Below are positions 52,382 through 62,362 of a DNA stretch of 64,000 bases, piece by piece. Below the pieces are notes generated by a model that worked only from the letters and a program-made list of their open reading frames with translations, was not told the origin of the DNA and did not search any database. This DNA comes from an uncultured Bacillota bacterium (GTDB taxonomy: Bacteria > Bacillota_I > Bacilli_A > RF39 > UBA660). The stretch covers positions 1-64,000 of the forward strand of contig CAJLEF010000004.1 of assembly GCA_905205665.1 (NCBI GenBank), read 5' to 3'. The position numbers and the translations under genes are program-made. Positions within the stretch are counted from its first letter, which is position 1, and every line of letters starts with the position of its first letter.

Positions 52382-53464
52382 ATGAAAAAAGTAGGTTTAA
52401 TAACATATCATAAATCTTATAATTATGGTGCTATGCTGCAAGTTTATGCAACACAATATATTATCAAAAAAATAGGCTATGATTGTAAAATAATTGATTA
52501 TGTAAATAAAGATGAAGAAAAGGAAAATAAATTATTTTTCTATAAAAGCAATTTTACATTGATGCATAATGTTAAAGATTTAATACGTAATATATTTTTA
52601 AAGTCATACTTTATTAGAAATAAAAATTTTAAAAATTTTATTGATAAATTAGATAGAACGCAAAAAGTTACAAATTGTATGGAAATTTCAGAGTTACGAT
52701 TTGATACTTATATTGTTGGTAGTGATCAAGTATGGAATCCATCAATCACGGGAAATAAATTTGAACCCGCATATTTATTGGATTTTAGGGCAAAGAAGAA
52801 GATTTCATATGCTTCAAGTATGGGAAGTCATAAATTAAGTGACTCCGAAATGATATATATTAAAGATAAATTACGTGATTTTAATGCAATTAGTGTTAGG
52901 GAAAAATTTGCTAAAGAGCAATTAAATGAATTAGGAATAAATTGTAAAATAGTATGTGATCCGACATTGCTTATTGATAAAAAGGGTTGGATAAATAATT
53001 GTTATGATGATAGCATTTTGAGTACAATACCAAAGAATTATATACTTTTATATTTATTGGAGCCTTTTAATGATAAAATTTCTGAAATTTTGTTAAAGGT
53101 TAAATCAGTTTATAAACTTCCTATTGTATATATTGCTTTTTCAAATTCAAAAAAGAAAAATGTTGATTATCATCTCACAAATGTTACTCCTGAAAGGTTT
53201 GTTTGTCTTATAAATAATTCTAGTTTAGTTTTGACAGATTCATTTCATGGCACAGCTTTTTCTGTCAATTTAAATAAACAATTTATTTCGATTTTAAATC
53301 CATCTAACCCAAAAAGAGTTGAAGATTTCTTAGTTTCCTTAGGTTTAGAAAAAAACATATATAGTGACAAAATTCAAAAAAATTTTATTGATTATGGAGA
53401 AATAAATTTAAAAATTGAAGACATTAGAAAAGATTCAATTGAATTTTTAAAGCAGAATTTATAA
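52382..53464 (+). CDS. Polysaccharide pyruvyl transferase family protein
   Basis: This 360-residue protein belongs to the polysaccharide pyruvyl transferase family: GLITYHKSYNYGAMLQVYATQ, VGSDQVWNPS, KKISYASSMGSHKLS, VCDPTLLIDKKGW and TDSFHGTAFSVNLNK. These enzymes add pyruvate ketals to sugars, giving the polymer acidic groups. It begins one base after the polymerase stop, behind AGGAGG. Confidence 0.9.
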   Translation: MKKVGLITYHKSYNYGAMLQVYATQYIIKKIGYDCKIIDYVNKDEEKENKLFFYKSNFTLMHNVKDLIRNIFLKSYFIRNKNFKNFIDKLDRTQKVTNCMEISELRFDTYIVGSDQVWNPSITGNKFEPAYLLDFRAKKKISYASSMGSHKLSDSEMIYIKDKLRDFNAISVREKFAKEQLNELGINCKIVCDPTLLIDKKGWINNCYDDSILSTIPKNYILLYLLEPFNDKISEILLKVKSVYKLPIVYIAFSNSKKKNVDYHLTNVTPERFVCLINNSSLVLTDSFHGTAFSVNLNKQFISILNPSNPKRVEDFLVSLGLEKNIYSDKIQKNFIDYGEINLKIEDIRKDSIEFLKQNL

Positions 53465-53474
53465 AGAGGATTTT

Positions 53475-54881
53475 ATGACAAAAGAAAAATACTTATTTAA
53501 AAATGCTTTTATAATAACTATTGGGAAAATATGCACACAATTAATCACATTTTTTCTACTTCCATTATATACTGCTGTTTTGTCAACTGAAGAATACGGG
53601 ACAGTAGATTTAGTGACAACCTTATCAATGTTATTATTACCTATAATAACTTTTCAGGCTGAGCAAGCTATTTTTAGAGAATTATTGGAAAACAGAACAA
53701 ATCAAAAAAAGAATAATTTAATAATTTCCAATGGAATTATTTCTGTCACCATTCAATGTTGCATTTTTATAATTATATATTTGTTCTTATCGCCAATTTT
53801 TAAAAACGAGTATGTATACTTGCTACTTATTAATGTTGTCTGTTATATATATGTATCGCTTTTTCAACAAATTGCTAGAGGAAAAGGAAATAATATTACA
53901 TATTCAATAGGAAGTTTTATTAATGCTTGTACAACTATTTTATTTAATTTAATTTTTTTGCTAAAATTTCAAATGGGTGCAAAAGGGATGATTCTTGGAA
54001 ATATATTTGGGCAAATTACTGCAATTATTTACTTGTTTACTTCAGAAAAAATTTTAAAAAATTTACATTTATCTTTATTCAATATTAAGTATGTAAAAAA
54101 ATTATGGAAATATTCATTTCCATTAATTCCTAATGAACTATCATGGTGGGTTTTCAATGTTTCTGATAGGGTAATTGTCTCTTTGATTTTAGGGCTATCT
54201 GCTAACGGCCTCTTATCTGCGGCCAGTAAATTTTCTAATGTATATATAACACTGTTTAATATTTTTAACATAAGTTGGACAGAATCAATAAGTTTATTTA
54301 TTAAGGAAAAAGATATTGATAAATTTTTCAATCATGTTTTCGGAATAGCACTATCGTTGTTTTCCGCTATAGGACTCGGAATCATTGCATGCTTACCATT
54401 TGTCTTTAATATTATAATTAATATAAATTATAATGCATCTTATAATTTAATTCCAATTTTGGTTATTGCTTCAATGTTTAACGTAATAGTTGGTTTATTA
54501 AGTGCTGTCTATATTGGTAATAAAAATACGAAGGCAGTTGCGAAAACCTCTGTTATTTCCGCCTTGATAAATTTAACTGTTCACTTATTTTTAATAAAAT
54601 TTATTGGTTTATATGCTGCTGTTATATCTACTCTAGTATCTTTTGTAATAATGTCTATATATAGATTGAATGATATAAATAAAAATTACATTAAAATTAT
54701 TTTTAATTATAAAAAAATAATTTGTACTTTAATAGTTACGCTAATTATAGTTATAACATACTATTTAAATAATTTATATATGCATATTTTAGGATTAATG
54801 TTAGCTTTTGTATATGCCGTTTTTATAAATAAAAATATTATTAATATATTAATGAAAAAAATAAAGAAAGAAAGTAAGTAA
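53475..54881 (+). CDS. Wzx-like oligosaccharide flippase
   Basis: This 468-residue protein has about twelve to fourteen hydrophobic helices and the polysaccharide-export MATE-like start KNAFIITIGKICTQLITFFLLPLYTAVLSTEEYGTVDL. It resembles Wzx/RfbX flippases that turn lipid-linked repeat units to the outer face of the membrane for the polymerase. It lies ten bases after the pyruvyl transferase gene. Confidence 0.88.
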   Translation: MTKEKYLFKNAFIITIGKICTQLITFFLLPLYTAVLSTEEYGTVDLVTTLSMLLLPIITFQAEQAIFRELLENRTNQKKNNLIISNGIISVTIQCCIFIIIYLFLSPIFKNEYVYLLLINVVCYIYVSLFQQIARGKGNNITYSIGSFINACTTILFNLIFLLKFQMGAKGMILGNIFGQITAIIYLFTSEKILKNLHLSLFNIKYVKKLWKYSFPLIPNELSWWVFNVSDRVIVSLILGLSANGLLSAASKFSNVYITLFNIFNISWTESISLFIKEKDIDKFFNHVFGIALSLFSAIGLGIIACLPFVFNIIININYNASYNLIPILVIASMFNVIVGLLSAVYIGNKNTKAVAKTSVISALINLTVHLFLIKFIGLYAAVISTLVSFVIMSIYRLNDINKNYIKIIFNYKKIICTLIVTLIIVITYYLNNLYMHILGLMLAFVYAVFINKNIINILMKKIKKESK

Positions 54882-54888
54882 GTATATT

Positions 54889-55881
54889 ATGATTAAAAAA
54901 AGTTTGAAAAAAATTAAATTTTTGGTAAAAATTAAAAAAAAATATAAAATATGTAGAGAATTTAGAAGGGATAAAAAGTTTTTTATTAAAAACTATTTGG
55001 AATCAGATGAGAATATTAATACAAAGAAATATGATATATTATTAATTGTACATGGCCTTGAAAAAGCCTTCCTAAACAAAAAGCCCAGAAGATTTGGGGT
55101 TGAGAAAGTTGAAAGATTAATAGATAATTTAAAATATATTGAAAATAATGATAAAAATTTAAATTATGAATATTTTTTGGGCATTAGTTGTTTAAAAAAA
55201 TATTGTGAATTTTACGAAAAACAAAAATGGATTGACGCAGACGAATACATTATGGTTAAAACTTTTTTAAATTCCTTAAATAATGTTTCTAATTTTGATA
55301 TTCCATTTGGCAAGCATGTTCTTAAATTACGTGATATCATGAGTTCTATTAATGATATAAATTACAAAGATATTGTTAATAGTCGTCATTCTATTAGATG
55401 CTTTTCAGAAAAAGAACTTGATAAAAAAATAATTGAAGATGTAATCTCTTCAATTATACATACACCATCAGCATGTAATAGACAAATGTGTAAAATTTAT
55501 TTTATAAATAATAAAAATATGAAAAAAATAGTTGAAGATTATGCTATGGGATTGGGCAATTTCGAATTGAAGAATATAAATTATTTTTTAATTACATACG
55601 ATATGAATTCTATGTATTTCGAAGGTGAAAGAAATCAAGGCTATTTTAATGCCGGCCTACTTGCTATGAATTTTGTTAATTCTTTGCATGTACATGGAAT
55701 AGGTAGTTGTTTCATTGAATCTGGAAATTCGTTTGCTGAAGAAGAAAAATTAAAAAAAGAACTAGGTATTCCTACTTGTGAAAGAATTGCAATTATTATT
55801 ACCGCAGGATATTATAAAGAGGAAAATGAGGTTTTGTTCAGTAAAAGAAAAAATATCGAAGATGTTTATAAAGAAATTTAA
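54889..55881 (+). CDS. Nitroreductase-fold protein of the polysaccharide cluster
   Basis: This 330-residue protein has a basic N-terminal third (about 1-150) of unknown nature and a C-terminal nitroreductase-like domain: NSRHSIRCFSEKELDKKIIEDVI (FMN-binding Arg-Ser-x-Arg pattern), HTPSACNRQMCKIYF and GLLAMNFVNSLHVHGIGSCFIE. Related proteins occur beside pyruvyl transferases in capsule loci, where their reaction is undefined. It lies eight bases after the flippase gene and ends the cluster; no coupled partner is seen downstream. Confidence 0.75.
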   Translation: MIKKSLKKIKFLVKIKKKYKICREFRRDKKFFIKNYLESDENINTKKYDILLIVHGLEKAFLNKKPRRFGVEKVERLIDNLKYIENNDKNLNYEYFLGISCLKKYCEFYEKQKWIDADEYIMVKTFLNSLNNVSNFDIPFGKHVLKLRDIMSSINDINYKDIVNSRHSIRCFSEKELDKKIIEDVISSIIHTPSACNRQMCKIYFINNKNMKKIVEDYAMGLGNFELKNINYFLITYDMNSMYFEGERNQGYFNAGLLAMNFVNSLHVHGIGSCFIESGNSFAEEEKLKKELGIPTCERIAIIITAGYYKEENEVLFSKRKNIEDVYKEI

Positions 55882-55994
55882 AAATGCTGATTTTTATTGA
55901 AAGCACATGATTAATGTACAATAAATTTAATAAATATATAGATTTAACAACATTTGTTATGAGGAAAGAACTCAACGTTAAATAGTTTTTAATG

Positions 55995-56054
55995 CCAAAA
56001 ACTAATGAAATGTGAATCGATAGAAGAGGACTAGAAACAGTCTTCTTTTATTAT
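55995..56054 (+). repeat. 60-bp direct repeat A with terminator-like hairpin
   Basis: Matches 57396-57455 at 56 of 60 positions. The second half can fold as AGAAGA-GG-ACT with AGTCTTCT (two bulged G) followed by TTTATTAT. It lies in the 414-bp gap 55882-56295, which otherwise holds no gene that I can support. Confidence 0.8.
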
Positions 56055-56295
56055 GTTGTTTTCAACTAAATCGTTAGATTATTTATAGTTAAAGGACATT
56101 TTTTAAAATTAGTGAAGTATGGATTGATTTTTCAGAAACTTTGCCTGTTTTTAACTTTAATATTTTATAACTTTTTAGTATAATCATTACAAGTTATTTA
56201 ATCAAAATTTTTTTAGTGTTCTTTATCAGATTGGAACTATACGTTTCTTGATATCACTTTTTTTGCTAAACTTATTTGAGAAAGGAAATATAATT

Positions 56296-57279
56296 ATGTT
56301 TTTAAATGAAGAAATGGATATAAATGAAATGTTAATAAAATCTAATTTTAATAAATTATTGTTTATTTCAGGGACACTGCCTTATAAATTAGATATTAAT
56401 ACGGATTTTTATGAATTTGAATTATGTGTTAATCTTGATGGATATCAAAATGAGGACGCAATAAAAAGAAAAATTTCTTTTACAATAAGTCAACACTGGG
56501 TTGATGACCAAGATGTTCCAGGCATAAATAACGTTTTAAGTTATAACCCTATTAAAAAGAAATATACTATTATATCTAGTAGATTTAAATTATGCATTGA
56601 GTTAACAAATGATGAATATGCTTATTTAAAAAATGATGATCAAGAATTGGATAAAAAAGTAAAAATGTTATATCAAACAATACTAGCTTTTTTAGCAAAT
56701 AAATATGCAATGACTATGAACGGAAATGACATTGTTAATTTATGTATAGAACATTGTGGCTTAGGCAGGTTATTTATTTTTGAATATGATGCTAATAATC
56801 ATAAAATTATTGACCAAAAAGGATTAATTGTACCATCTTTAACTTTAGATAATAATTTTAAAAGTGAGGTTAGAAATTTTAAAGATGTATTATCAGAAAA
56901 TGATATTGTTTGGTTATACTTTCTTAATAATGCTATTTTTTATTATAACCACCGTGATTTTTTAAATTGTATCATTTATTCAGCCATTTCTCTTGAGTCA
57001 TATTTAAATTATTTAATAAAAGAGAATAGACATATTGTGAAATTTGAAAATTATAATAAGGAATTAAAAGAATTAAAAAAAGTTCCTGGTTTTTTCACGA
57101 CCATAAAATATTTAAAAGAAAATGATATAATAAATTCAACAGAGAGCAAAGAATTAAAATCATGTTATGGTAGTATCAATGAAATGCGTAATTTTGTAAT
57201 ACATGGAAAACTTAATAAAATTCTTATGAATAAATCGTCAGTTGAAGAAGGTTTAAAAAAAATTAGTCGAATTTTATAA
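56296..57279 (+). CDS. HEPN-like protein in an accessory patch
   Basis: This 327-residue protein starts at 56296 after GAGAAAGGA. The N-terminal two thirds are beta-rich and unrecognised. The C-terminal part (about 225-320) is a helical bundle that looks like a HEPN domain: FLNCIIYSAISLESYLNYLI, then YGSINEMRNFVIHGKLN, where RNFVIH fits the Rx4H ribonuclease motif of the superfamily. HEPN proteins occur in toxin-antitoxin, abortive infection and other stress systems, but some are not nucleases. It is bracketed by 60-bp direct repeats and is followed by a NERD-domain gene. Confidence 0.55.
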   Translation: MFLNEEMDINEMLIKSNFNKLLFISGTLPYKLDINTDFYEFELCVNLDGYQNEDAIKRKISFTISQHWVDDQDVPGINNVLSYNPIKKKYTIISSRFKLCIELTNDEYAYLKNDDQELDKKVKMLYQTILAFLANKYAMTMNGNDIVNLCIEHCGLGRLFIFEYDANNHKIIDQKGLIVPSLTLDNNFKSEVRNFKDVLSENDIVWLYFLNNAIFYYNHRDFLNCIIYSAISLESYLNYLIKENRHIVKFENYNKELKELKKVPGFFTTIKYLKENDIINSTESKELKSCYGSINEMRNFVIHGKLNKILMNKSSVEEGLKKISRIL

Positions 57280-57395
57280 TCAACATGAAAATAAGTATTT
57301 CAAACTTTTATAACATTGTTACTTTTGGTATAGATAAATTAAAAGAAACATAAATAAAGAATTCAAAGAGTTCAAATTCATGTAGTTATGTGAGA

Positions 57396-57455
57396 CCAAA
57401 AACTAATGAATTGTGAATCAATAGAAGAGGATTAGAAATAGTCTTCTTTTATTAT
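57396..57455 (+). repeat. 60-bp direct repeat B with terminator-like hairpin
   Basis: Second copy of the repeat at 55995, with four substitutions. One turns GACT into GATT opposite AGTC, so the stem is kept through a wobble pair. It sits in the 304-bp gap 57280-57583, where I see no gene; a TATAAT box at 57554-57559 probably starts the NERD gene. Confidence 0.8.
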
Positions 57456-57583
57456 ACTTTAAGAGGATTACAAGAACCTTTGGTAAGCGTAGTTCTATTA
57501 ATGTTAACTAAACTTTTAATAAAAAACTAGATGTGTTTTTGCTTTAAGTAACGTATAATTTAAGTAGCAGAATGAAGTGTCTT

Positions 57584-58540
57584 ATGATGGGTATAATAGA
57601 TAATATATTTAAGCCTTTTAAAGATACTGTCTTTTTAAAAGAAGATAGTAATTTAGAAAAGCAATTAAATGAGTTAAAAGAATTACAAAAGAGTAATAAT
57701 AGTTTATCTTTGGCTAAAGATATCAAACTTTTAGAGTGGGGTATTAAGGGTGAAGAAGCGATTGCTTATGAATTAAAATGCGCTAATTTAGGATTATATG
57801 TTTTAAGAGATATTACGATTTCTTATGAAGATTTAAAAGCCCAAATAGATTTTGTGGTTGTTTCTAAAGGTTTTACATATCTCATTGAATGTAAAAACTT
57901 AATAGGTAATATATATGTTGATAATAAGGGAGAGTTTCAACGAGAATATGACTTAGCAGGAAAAAAGATAAGGGAAGCTATTTATTCTCCTTATACGCAA
58001 GCTATGAGACATAAAGATATTTTAAAGAAAAGATGGTTATCTAAAAATAGTTCTTTATTAACGATTTTAAATGAAAAAAAATTTGATAATTTATGGTATA
58101 AACCTTTAGTTGTTTTAGCTAACTCAAAGTCTATTTTGGATATTAAAAGGGCTCCTTTAGAGATAAGAAAAAATACTATTAGAATAGACCAGTTAATTAA
58201 TTATATTAAACATGATCTTTCAAATTATGATAAAGATTTATTAACAAATGCTAATAATATGTTAAAAATAGCTAATAATTTTTTAGAAAATAATACGAAT
58301 GACTATTGTAGTTTAGCTAATAAATATAATCAAAGTATTTTAAATAAGTTAAAAGACTTTCGTAAAGAAAAAGCTAAAGAAATGAATGTTCCTGCTTATT
58401 ATATCTTTAACGATGAAGAACTAGATAAAATAATTACTTTAAAACCAGTTACTATTGAAAAATTAAAGGAAATATTACCCTCAATTAAAGTTAAAATTCA
58501 TGGGAATGATATTATTAAGATTTTAAATGAAAGCAAATAA
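57584..58540 (+). CDS. NERD-domain (nuclease-related) protein
   Basis: This 318-residue protein contains a NERD domain at about residues 45-170: a Glu in GEEAIAYELKCANLGLYVLRDI, an Asp in AQIDFVVVSKGFTYLIECKN (the E-x-K of the restriction-like fold) and QAMRHKDILK. A charged helical C terminus follows. NERD proteins are presumed DNA-processing nucleases of unknown pathway. Several ATG codons lie close together (57572, 57584, 57587) without a clear Shine-Dalgarno sequence; 57584 is chosen because the first lies too close to the TATAAT box. Confidence 0.8.
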   Translation: MMGIIDNIFKPFKDTVFLKEDSNLEKQLNELKELQKSNNSLSLAKDIKLLEWGIKGEEAIAYELKCANLGLYVLRDITISYEDLKAQIDFVVVSKGFTYLIECKNLIGNIYVDNKGEFQREYDLAGKKIREAIYSPYTQAMRHKDILKKRWLSKNSSLLTILNEKKFDNLWYKPLVVLANSKSILDIKRAPLEIRKNTIRIDQLINYIKHDLSNYDKDLLTNANNMLKIANNFLENNTNDYCSLANKYNQSILNKLKDFRKEKAKEMNVPAYYIFNDEELDKIITLKPVTIEKLKEILPSIKVKIHGNDIIKILNESK

Positions 58541-58680
58541 GTATTTTAAATAAAAAGATGATTTTTGACATTAAATTGTAAAAAAAATTACACTTTAAAA
58601 ATATTAAAAAGTATTTTTTTTACACTTTTATTATATATTTGTTATATAATCTTGTCTTTGACAGTTGTAACATAAAAATA

Positions 58681-58727
58681 GCCTGCAAACCCTGGTAAAT
58701 ACTGGATTTGCAGGCTTTTATTTTTCT
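58681..58727. terminator. Strong hairpin between the NERD gene and the transposase remnant
   Basis: GCCTGCAAA (58681-58689) pairs perfectly with TTTGCAGGC (58707-58715), with AT-rich tails on both sides. It can terminate transcription from either direction, or be the end of the decayed insertion sequence. Confidence 0.7.
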
Positions 58728-58737
58728 GCGTACAACT

Positions 58738-59454
58738 TTATTTTTTTATCTGTTTAAAAATTTTATTAAATTTCTCATAAGTTATTATTTCATAATCTGT
58801 TCTAAAACTAAATTTATCATGTAAATGGTCTGTTACATTATCTCCAACATAAGCGGGTGAATATCCGATGCCTTTTTCTTCATACACTTCCATTTTTCTT
58901 GATTTTTCAATTATTTGAGTATTGGTGTATTTATAATCTAGTTTGTTTTCTAATATTCTATAAATTAACAATGAAATGAAACAGGTTAAGAAATGAGCTG
59001 TTATTCTATCTTCTCTAGAAAGATAAATGTCACCTGATTCAAAATCTGATTTTAATATTCTGAAATTTTCTTCAATTTCTCATCTATTCTTAGAAATATT
59101 TAGAATATCTTCAATATTGCTATTTAAATTTGTAGTAATTCCATAGTATCCATCATATTTTTCTTCTTCCAAAATTACTGAATCATCAATTGAATATTTA
59201 TATGTAAATTTCTCTTTTTCTTTTGAATCATTCAAAAAATTTGAATCTTGAGTTTTCACTTTCTTTTCCTTTGTTATAACATCTTCTTTAATAAGACGCC
59301 TGTAATCATTTGGATTATTGCTTAATTTCATTTTGCTACCATCATTTGATGAAAAAATTTTGTTTTTTGCTCTTTCAATTTGAACGTTTCTTAAATAATC
59401 TCTATATTTAATTTGATATGTAACAATTAATGTGCGGACGCTTATTATTTCCAT
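58738..59454 (-). pseudogene. Decayed IS4/IS1634-type transposase, C-terminal part
   Basis: Two minus-strand reading frames (59080-59454 and the piece ending at 58738) are parts of one frame interrupted by a TGA at 59080-59082. Read across it, the sequence is KNR*EIEENFRILKSDF, where the stop replaces a Trp and the R-x3-E-x6-K pattern is the IS4-superfamily signature around the catalytic Glu. The N-terminal half and both ends of the element are missing. Later residues (YLSREDRITAHFLTCFISLLIYRILENK) are typical of these transposases. Confidence 0.8.
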
Positions 59455-59536
59455 TTATATAGATAATGTAGATAAATTTTTCCTCTTTTTATTTTACAAA
59501 CAATGTGAGATAATGCTGTTAAGGTAGGAATTGAGA

Positions 59537-62362
59537 ATGAAAAGGTCAAAAGAGTTTAAAAGAAAAGTTAATGGTTTTACTTTAATCGAACTTATAAGTG
59601 TTGTTAGTATTATGGCGATTATTTTGTTAATCGCTATTCCAGCTTATACGACAATTACAAATAAGACTAAGGAAAATATTTATCAATCTAAAGTAACAGA
59701 ACTTCTTGCTAAAGCTGAAAGTTATTCAGAAACTTCAAATGTTTTTGCTATGGATGTTAACACTTTAATACAACAAGGTCTTATTAGTGCTGATAATGAA
59801 TCTGGAAATCTAATTGATCCTAGATCAGATCGTAAGATGAATTGTGATATTATCGAAGTGAATTACGAAGGAAATACCTATAAAGCTAATTATATTGAAA
59901 ATGATACTTGTTTAGGAGAAGAAGAACTCAATAACCGTTATGGTATGGGTTATATTACGATTTATGATGAAAATGGTAATGAAGTATCTAATAATACATG
60001 GTCACAAACAGCCTTTGAAAATTTTCAATTTCGTTTAAAAAATGAAAGTAATTTAGAAAATTTAGTTAGTTTCACTTGGAATGGAGAAGAAGAAAAAACT
60101 TGTACCAAAGAAGAGTATGATGATTGTCTTTACCAAATAAGTGCGCAACTTATTAAAAATATAACGGTTACTTTACATGTTGTTATGAATATTAACGGAC
60201 AAGAAGTTAATCAAAAATATAGTGCTCATGGTTTAATAGACCGTGAAAAACCGACAGTTTCAGTAGATGATGTAAATAATGAAAATTATACAACTGATTT
60301 AAGAAAAGTTAGTTTTGTTTTAGATGATAGATCTGGTAGTGGTATTTCTCATTATGCTGTGATAAGTGATGATATCACATCTTGTGAAAATGATGGAATA
60401 GTATACCAATCTACCGAAGATGTTCATCCAACAGTTTATTTGGATAATGGTGATTATATTGTTTGTGCAAAAGATAAGGTAGGAAATGTTTCTGATATAG
60501 ATGACAAAAGTAAAGTTCATGTTGAAAAAGTGAATTCAAATAACTTTAAAATAAAAGTAACAAATAGTTCTAATAGTAATTGGACAAATAAAGATGTTAC
60601 TTTAGCTGTTAGTTGGGATATTGAAAATATTGATTTTTGTACTTATAAGTTAAATGACGGGGAATATCAACGTTATAATGGTGTTTATGATAGCAAAGGC
60701 TTTACCATTAAACCAAATTTTACTGGTGAACAAAAAACGACAGTATATTTTATGTGTTATGATAAAGCCGGTAATAAAAGTAATGAAGCTAACACAAGTA
60801 TTTTAATAGATACCAATAATCCAACGATAACTTATAGTATTCAAAATCAAACAGTTGGAAGCAATAACTATTATAAAGGCTTAACTTTAAAAGCAGATGT
60901 TAAAGATAATTTGAGTGGTATATCTTCTATTAAATATTGTCAAGGAGAAGGGGATTGCACGCCTGGAACAACGGCAACTGGTAGTTTCAGTGTCACTTTA
61001 GCAAGTGGAAAAAATCGTAAAGTTTGTGCTATTGTTGTAGATAAGGCTGGCAATTCTTCTGGAAAAGTTTGTTCATCTTCTTACAATGTTGATGGAGTAA
61101 AGCCAACAATTAGTTTAACTGAAAGTAGTACATCAGGGGAAAATGGTTGGGTTAAAAAAGCAACCATAACAGGTTCTTTCAATGATACTGTAAGTGGACT
61201 AGCTAGTGCTAAATATTGTCGAAGTAGTGCAAATTGTACGCCTGATACAACAGTTTCTATTTCTAATAATCAAATCGTGGTGGATATTACCAATGCTTCT
61301 AACCAAAAAGTTTGTATGAATGTAACAGATAAAGCTGGAAATACTTCTAATCTGGCTTGTAGTAAAAATTATTATGCTGACAATACGCTTCCAACTGTAT
61401 CTATTGATATTTCTACTTCTAATGGAAATGCGACAGTTACTGCAAGTAATGCTAAAGATAATTTAAGTGGGGTAGCAAGTTATCAGTTTCGTTTTGATAA
61501 TGGTAATTGGATAACAGGTTCTTCTAATAGATATACTTTTACAAATTTAACAGACGGTAATCACACGTTTTATGTCAGGGTAAAAGATAAAGCCGGAAAT
61601 TATAGTTCGGCTCAATCAAAAGTAGTAACTATTTCTAATGGACCTAGTCTTACTCGTATAGGTGACTTTATATCCAAAAATGCTTCTAGTAATGATAATA
61701 TGAGAAATAATTATAATCTTGTACCACTTAATCAATCACAAATTGTAATTATTGATGGTGATGAAGTTTATTATGACAATGGAAAGCCTAAAAATACTTA
61801 TTATCTTGAAGCACAAGTGTTAAATGTTACTTCAAAAAGTTCTTCTTATGGCTCTATTGTAAAATTAATGAGTGAGGGAGCGCCTCTTCCTGAATATGGC
61901 GTTCGAGTAGATAATTCAACAATTGTTGTTGGTGGGGATGCCAATACAAGAGGTGGCTCTGTTCGGGTAGCAACTCTTAAAATAAGTGGTAATTCTATTA
62001 CAATGCCTTATATTAGTTCTGTTTTTGGAAAAGCTGGTTTTGATCGAGAAGGTATTGTGGGAATTTCTCATAGTCTTAACAGTGGAACAGTAGGAGTTTA
62101 TTATGATGATTCTACTTCAAGTAAACATAATTATGCTGTTAGAAGTTATACTTATACATCAGGTGGTATTAGCTCTGAAAGTAAATTATCAAGAAATGTC
62201 AATGACATATACTATTATTTCCATGATATTTATGGCGCTGCTGGTTCTGTTTCTACAAGCCAAGGAACTTATGCTAGACAAAAAGTTTTTGATTATGCTG
62301 GTTTCTTTAATGGAACAGGAATTGTAAGATGTGAAGATAATAGCATTTATCAAGATACATAA
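59537..62362 (+). CDS. Giant type IV pilin-like protein with Ig-like repeats (ends at an in-frame stop)
   Basis: This 941-residue protein has a type III signal: a basic leader, then G-FTLIELISVVSIMAIILLIAIPAY, the prepilin peptidase site and the hydrophobic N-terminal helix of type IV pilins with the conserved Glu5. The remainder is a chain of Ig-like, Cys-paired repeats (about 240-700; the phrase DKAGN recurs at least five times) and a terminal beta domain. It is far longer than ordinary pilins and may be a tip adhesin. The start at 59537 follows AAGGTAGG. The same frame continues after the TAA to 62722, so the last 120 codons appear cut off. No other type IV pilus genes are in the window. 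Confidence 0.8.
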   Translation: MKRSKEFKRKVNGFTLIELISVVSIMAIILLIAIPAYTTITNKTKENIYQSKVTELLAKAESYSETSNVFAMDVNTLIQQGLISADNESGNLIDPRSDRKMNCDIIEVNYEGNTYKANYIENDTCLGEEELNNRYGMGYITIYDENGNEVSNNTWSQTAFENFQFRLKNESNLENLVSFTWNGEEEKTCTKEEYDDCLYQISAQLIKNITVTLHVVMNINGQEVNQKYSAHGLIDREKPTVSVDDVNNENYTTDLRKVSFVLDDRSGSGISHYAVISDDITSCENDGIVYQSTEDVHPTVYLDNGDYIVCAKDKVGNVSDIDDKSKVHVEKVNSNNFKIKVTNSSNSNWTNKDVTLAVSWDIENIDFCTYKLNDGEYQRYNGVYDSKGFTIKPNFTGEQKTTVYFMCYDKAGNKSNEANTSILIDTNNPTITYSIQNQTVGSNNYYKGLTLKADVKDNLSGISSIKYCQGEGDCTPGTTATGSFSVTLASGKNRKVCAIVVDKAGNSSGKVCSSSYNVDGVKPTISLTESSTSGENGWVKKATITGSFNDTVSGLASAKYCRSSANCTPDTTVSISNNQIVVDITNASNQKVCMNVTDKAGNTSNLACSKNYYADNTLPTVSIDISTSNGNATVTASNAKDNLSGVASYQFRFDNGNWITGSSNRYTFTNLTDGNHTFYVRVKDKAGNYSSAQSKVVTISNGPSLTRIGDFISKNASSNDNMRNNYNLVPLNQSQIVIIDGDEVYYDNGKPKNTYYLEAQVLNVTSKSSSYGSIVKLMSEGAPLPEYGVRVDNSTIVVGGDANTRGGSVRVATLKISGNSITMPYISSVFGKAGFDREGIVGISHSLNSGTVGVYYDDSTSSKHNYAVRSYTYTSGGISSESKLSRNVNDIYYYFHDIYGAAGSVSTSQGTYARQKVFDYAGFFNGTGIVRCEDNSIYQDT

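Noticed and set aside
59080..59082. TGA as a tryptophan codon (mycoplasma code)
   Set aside because: Trp is written TGG throughout, and TGA closes several genes in ATGA overlaps; the TGA in the transposase is a nonsense mutation.
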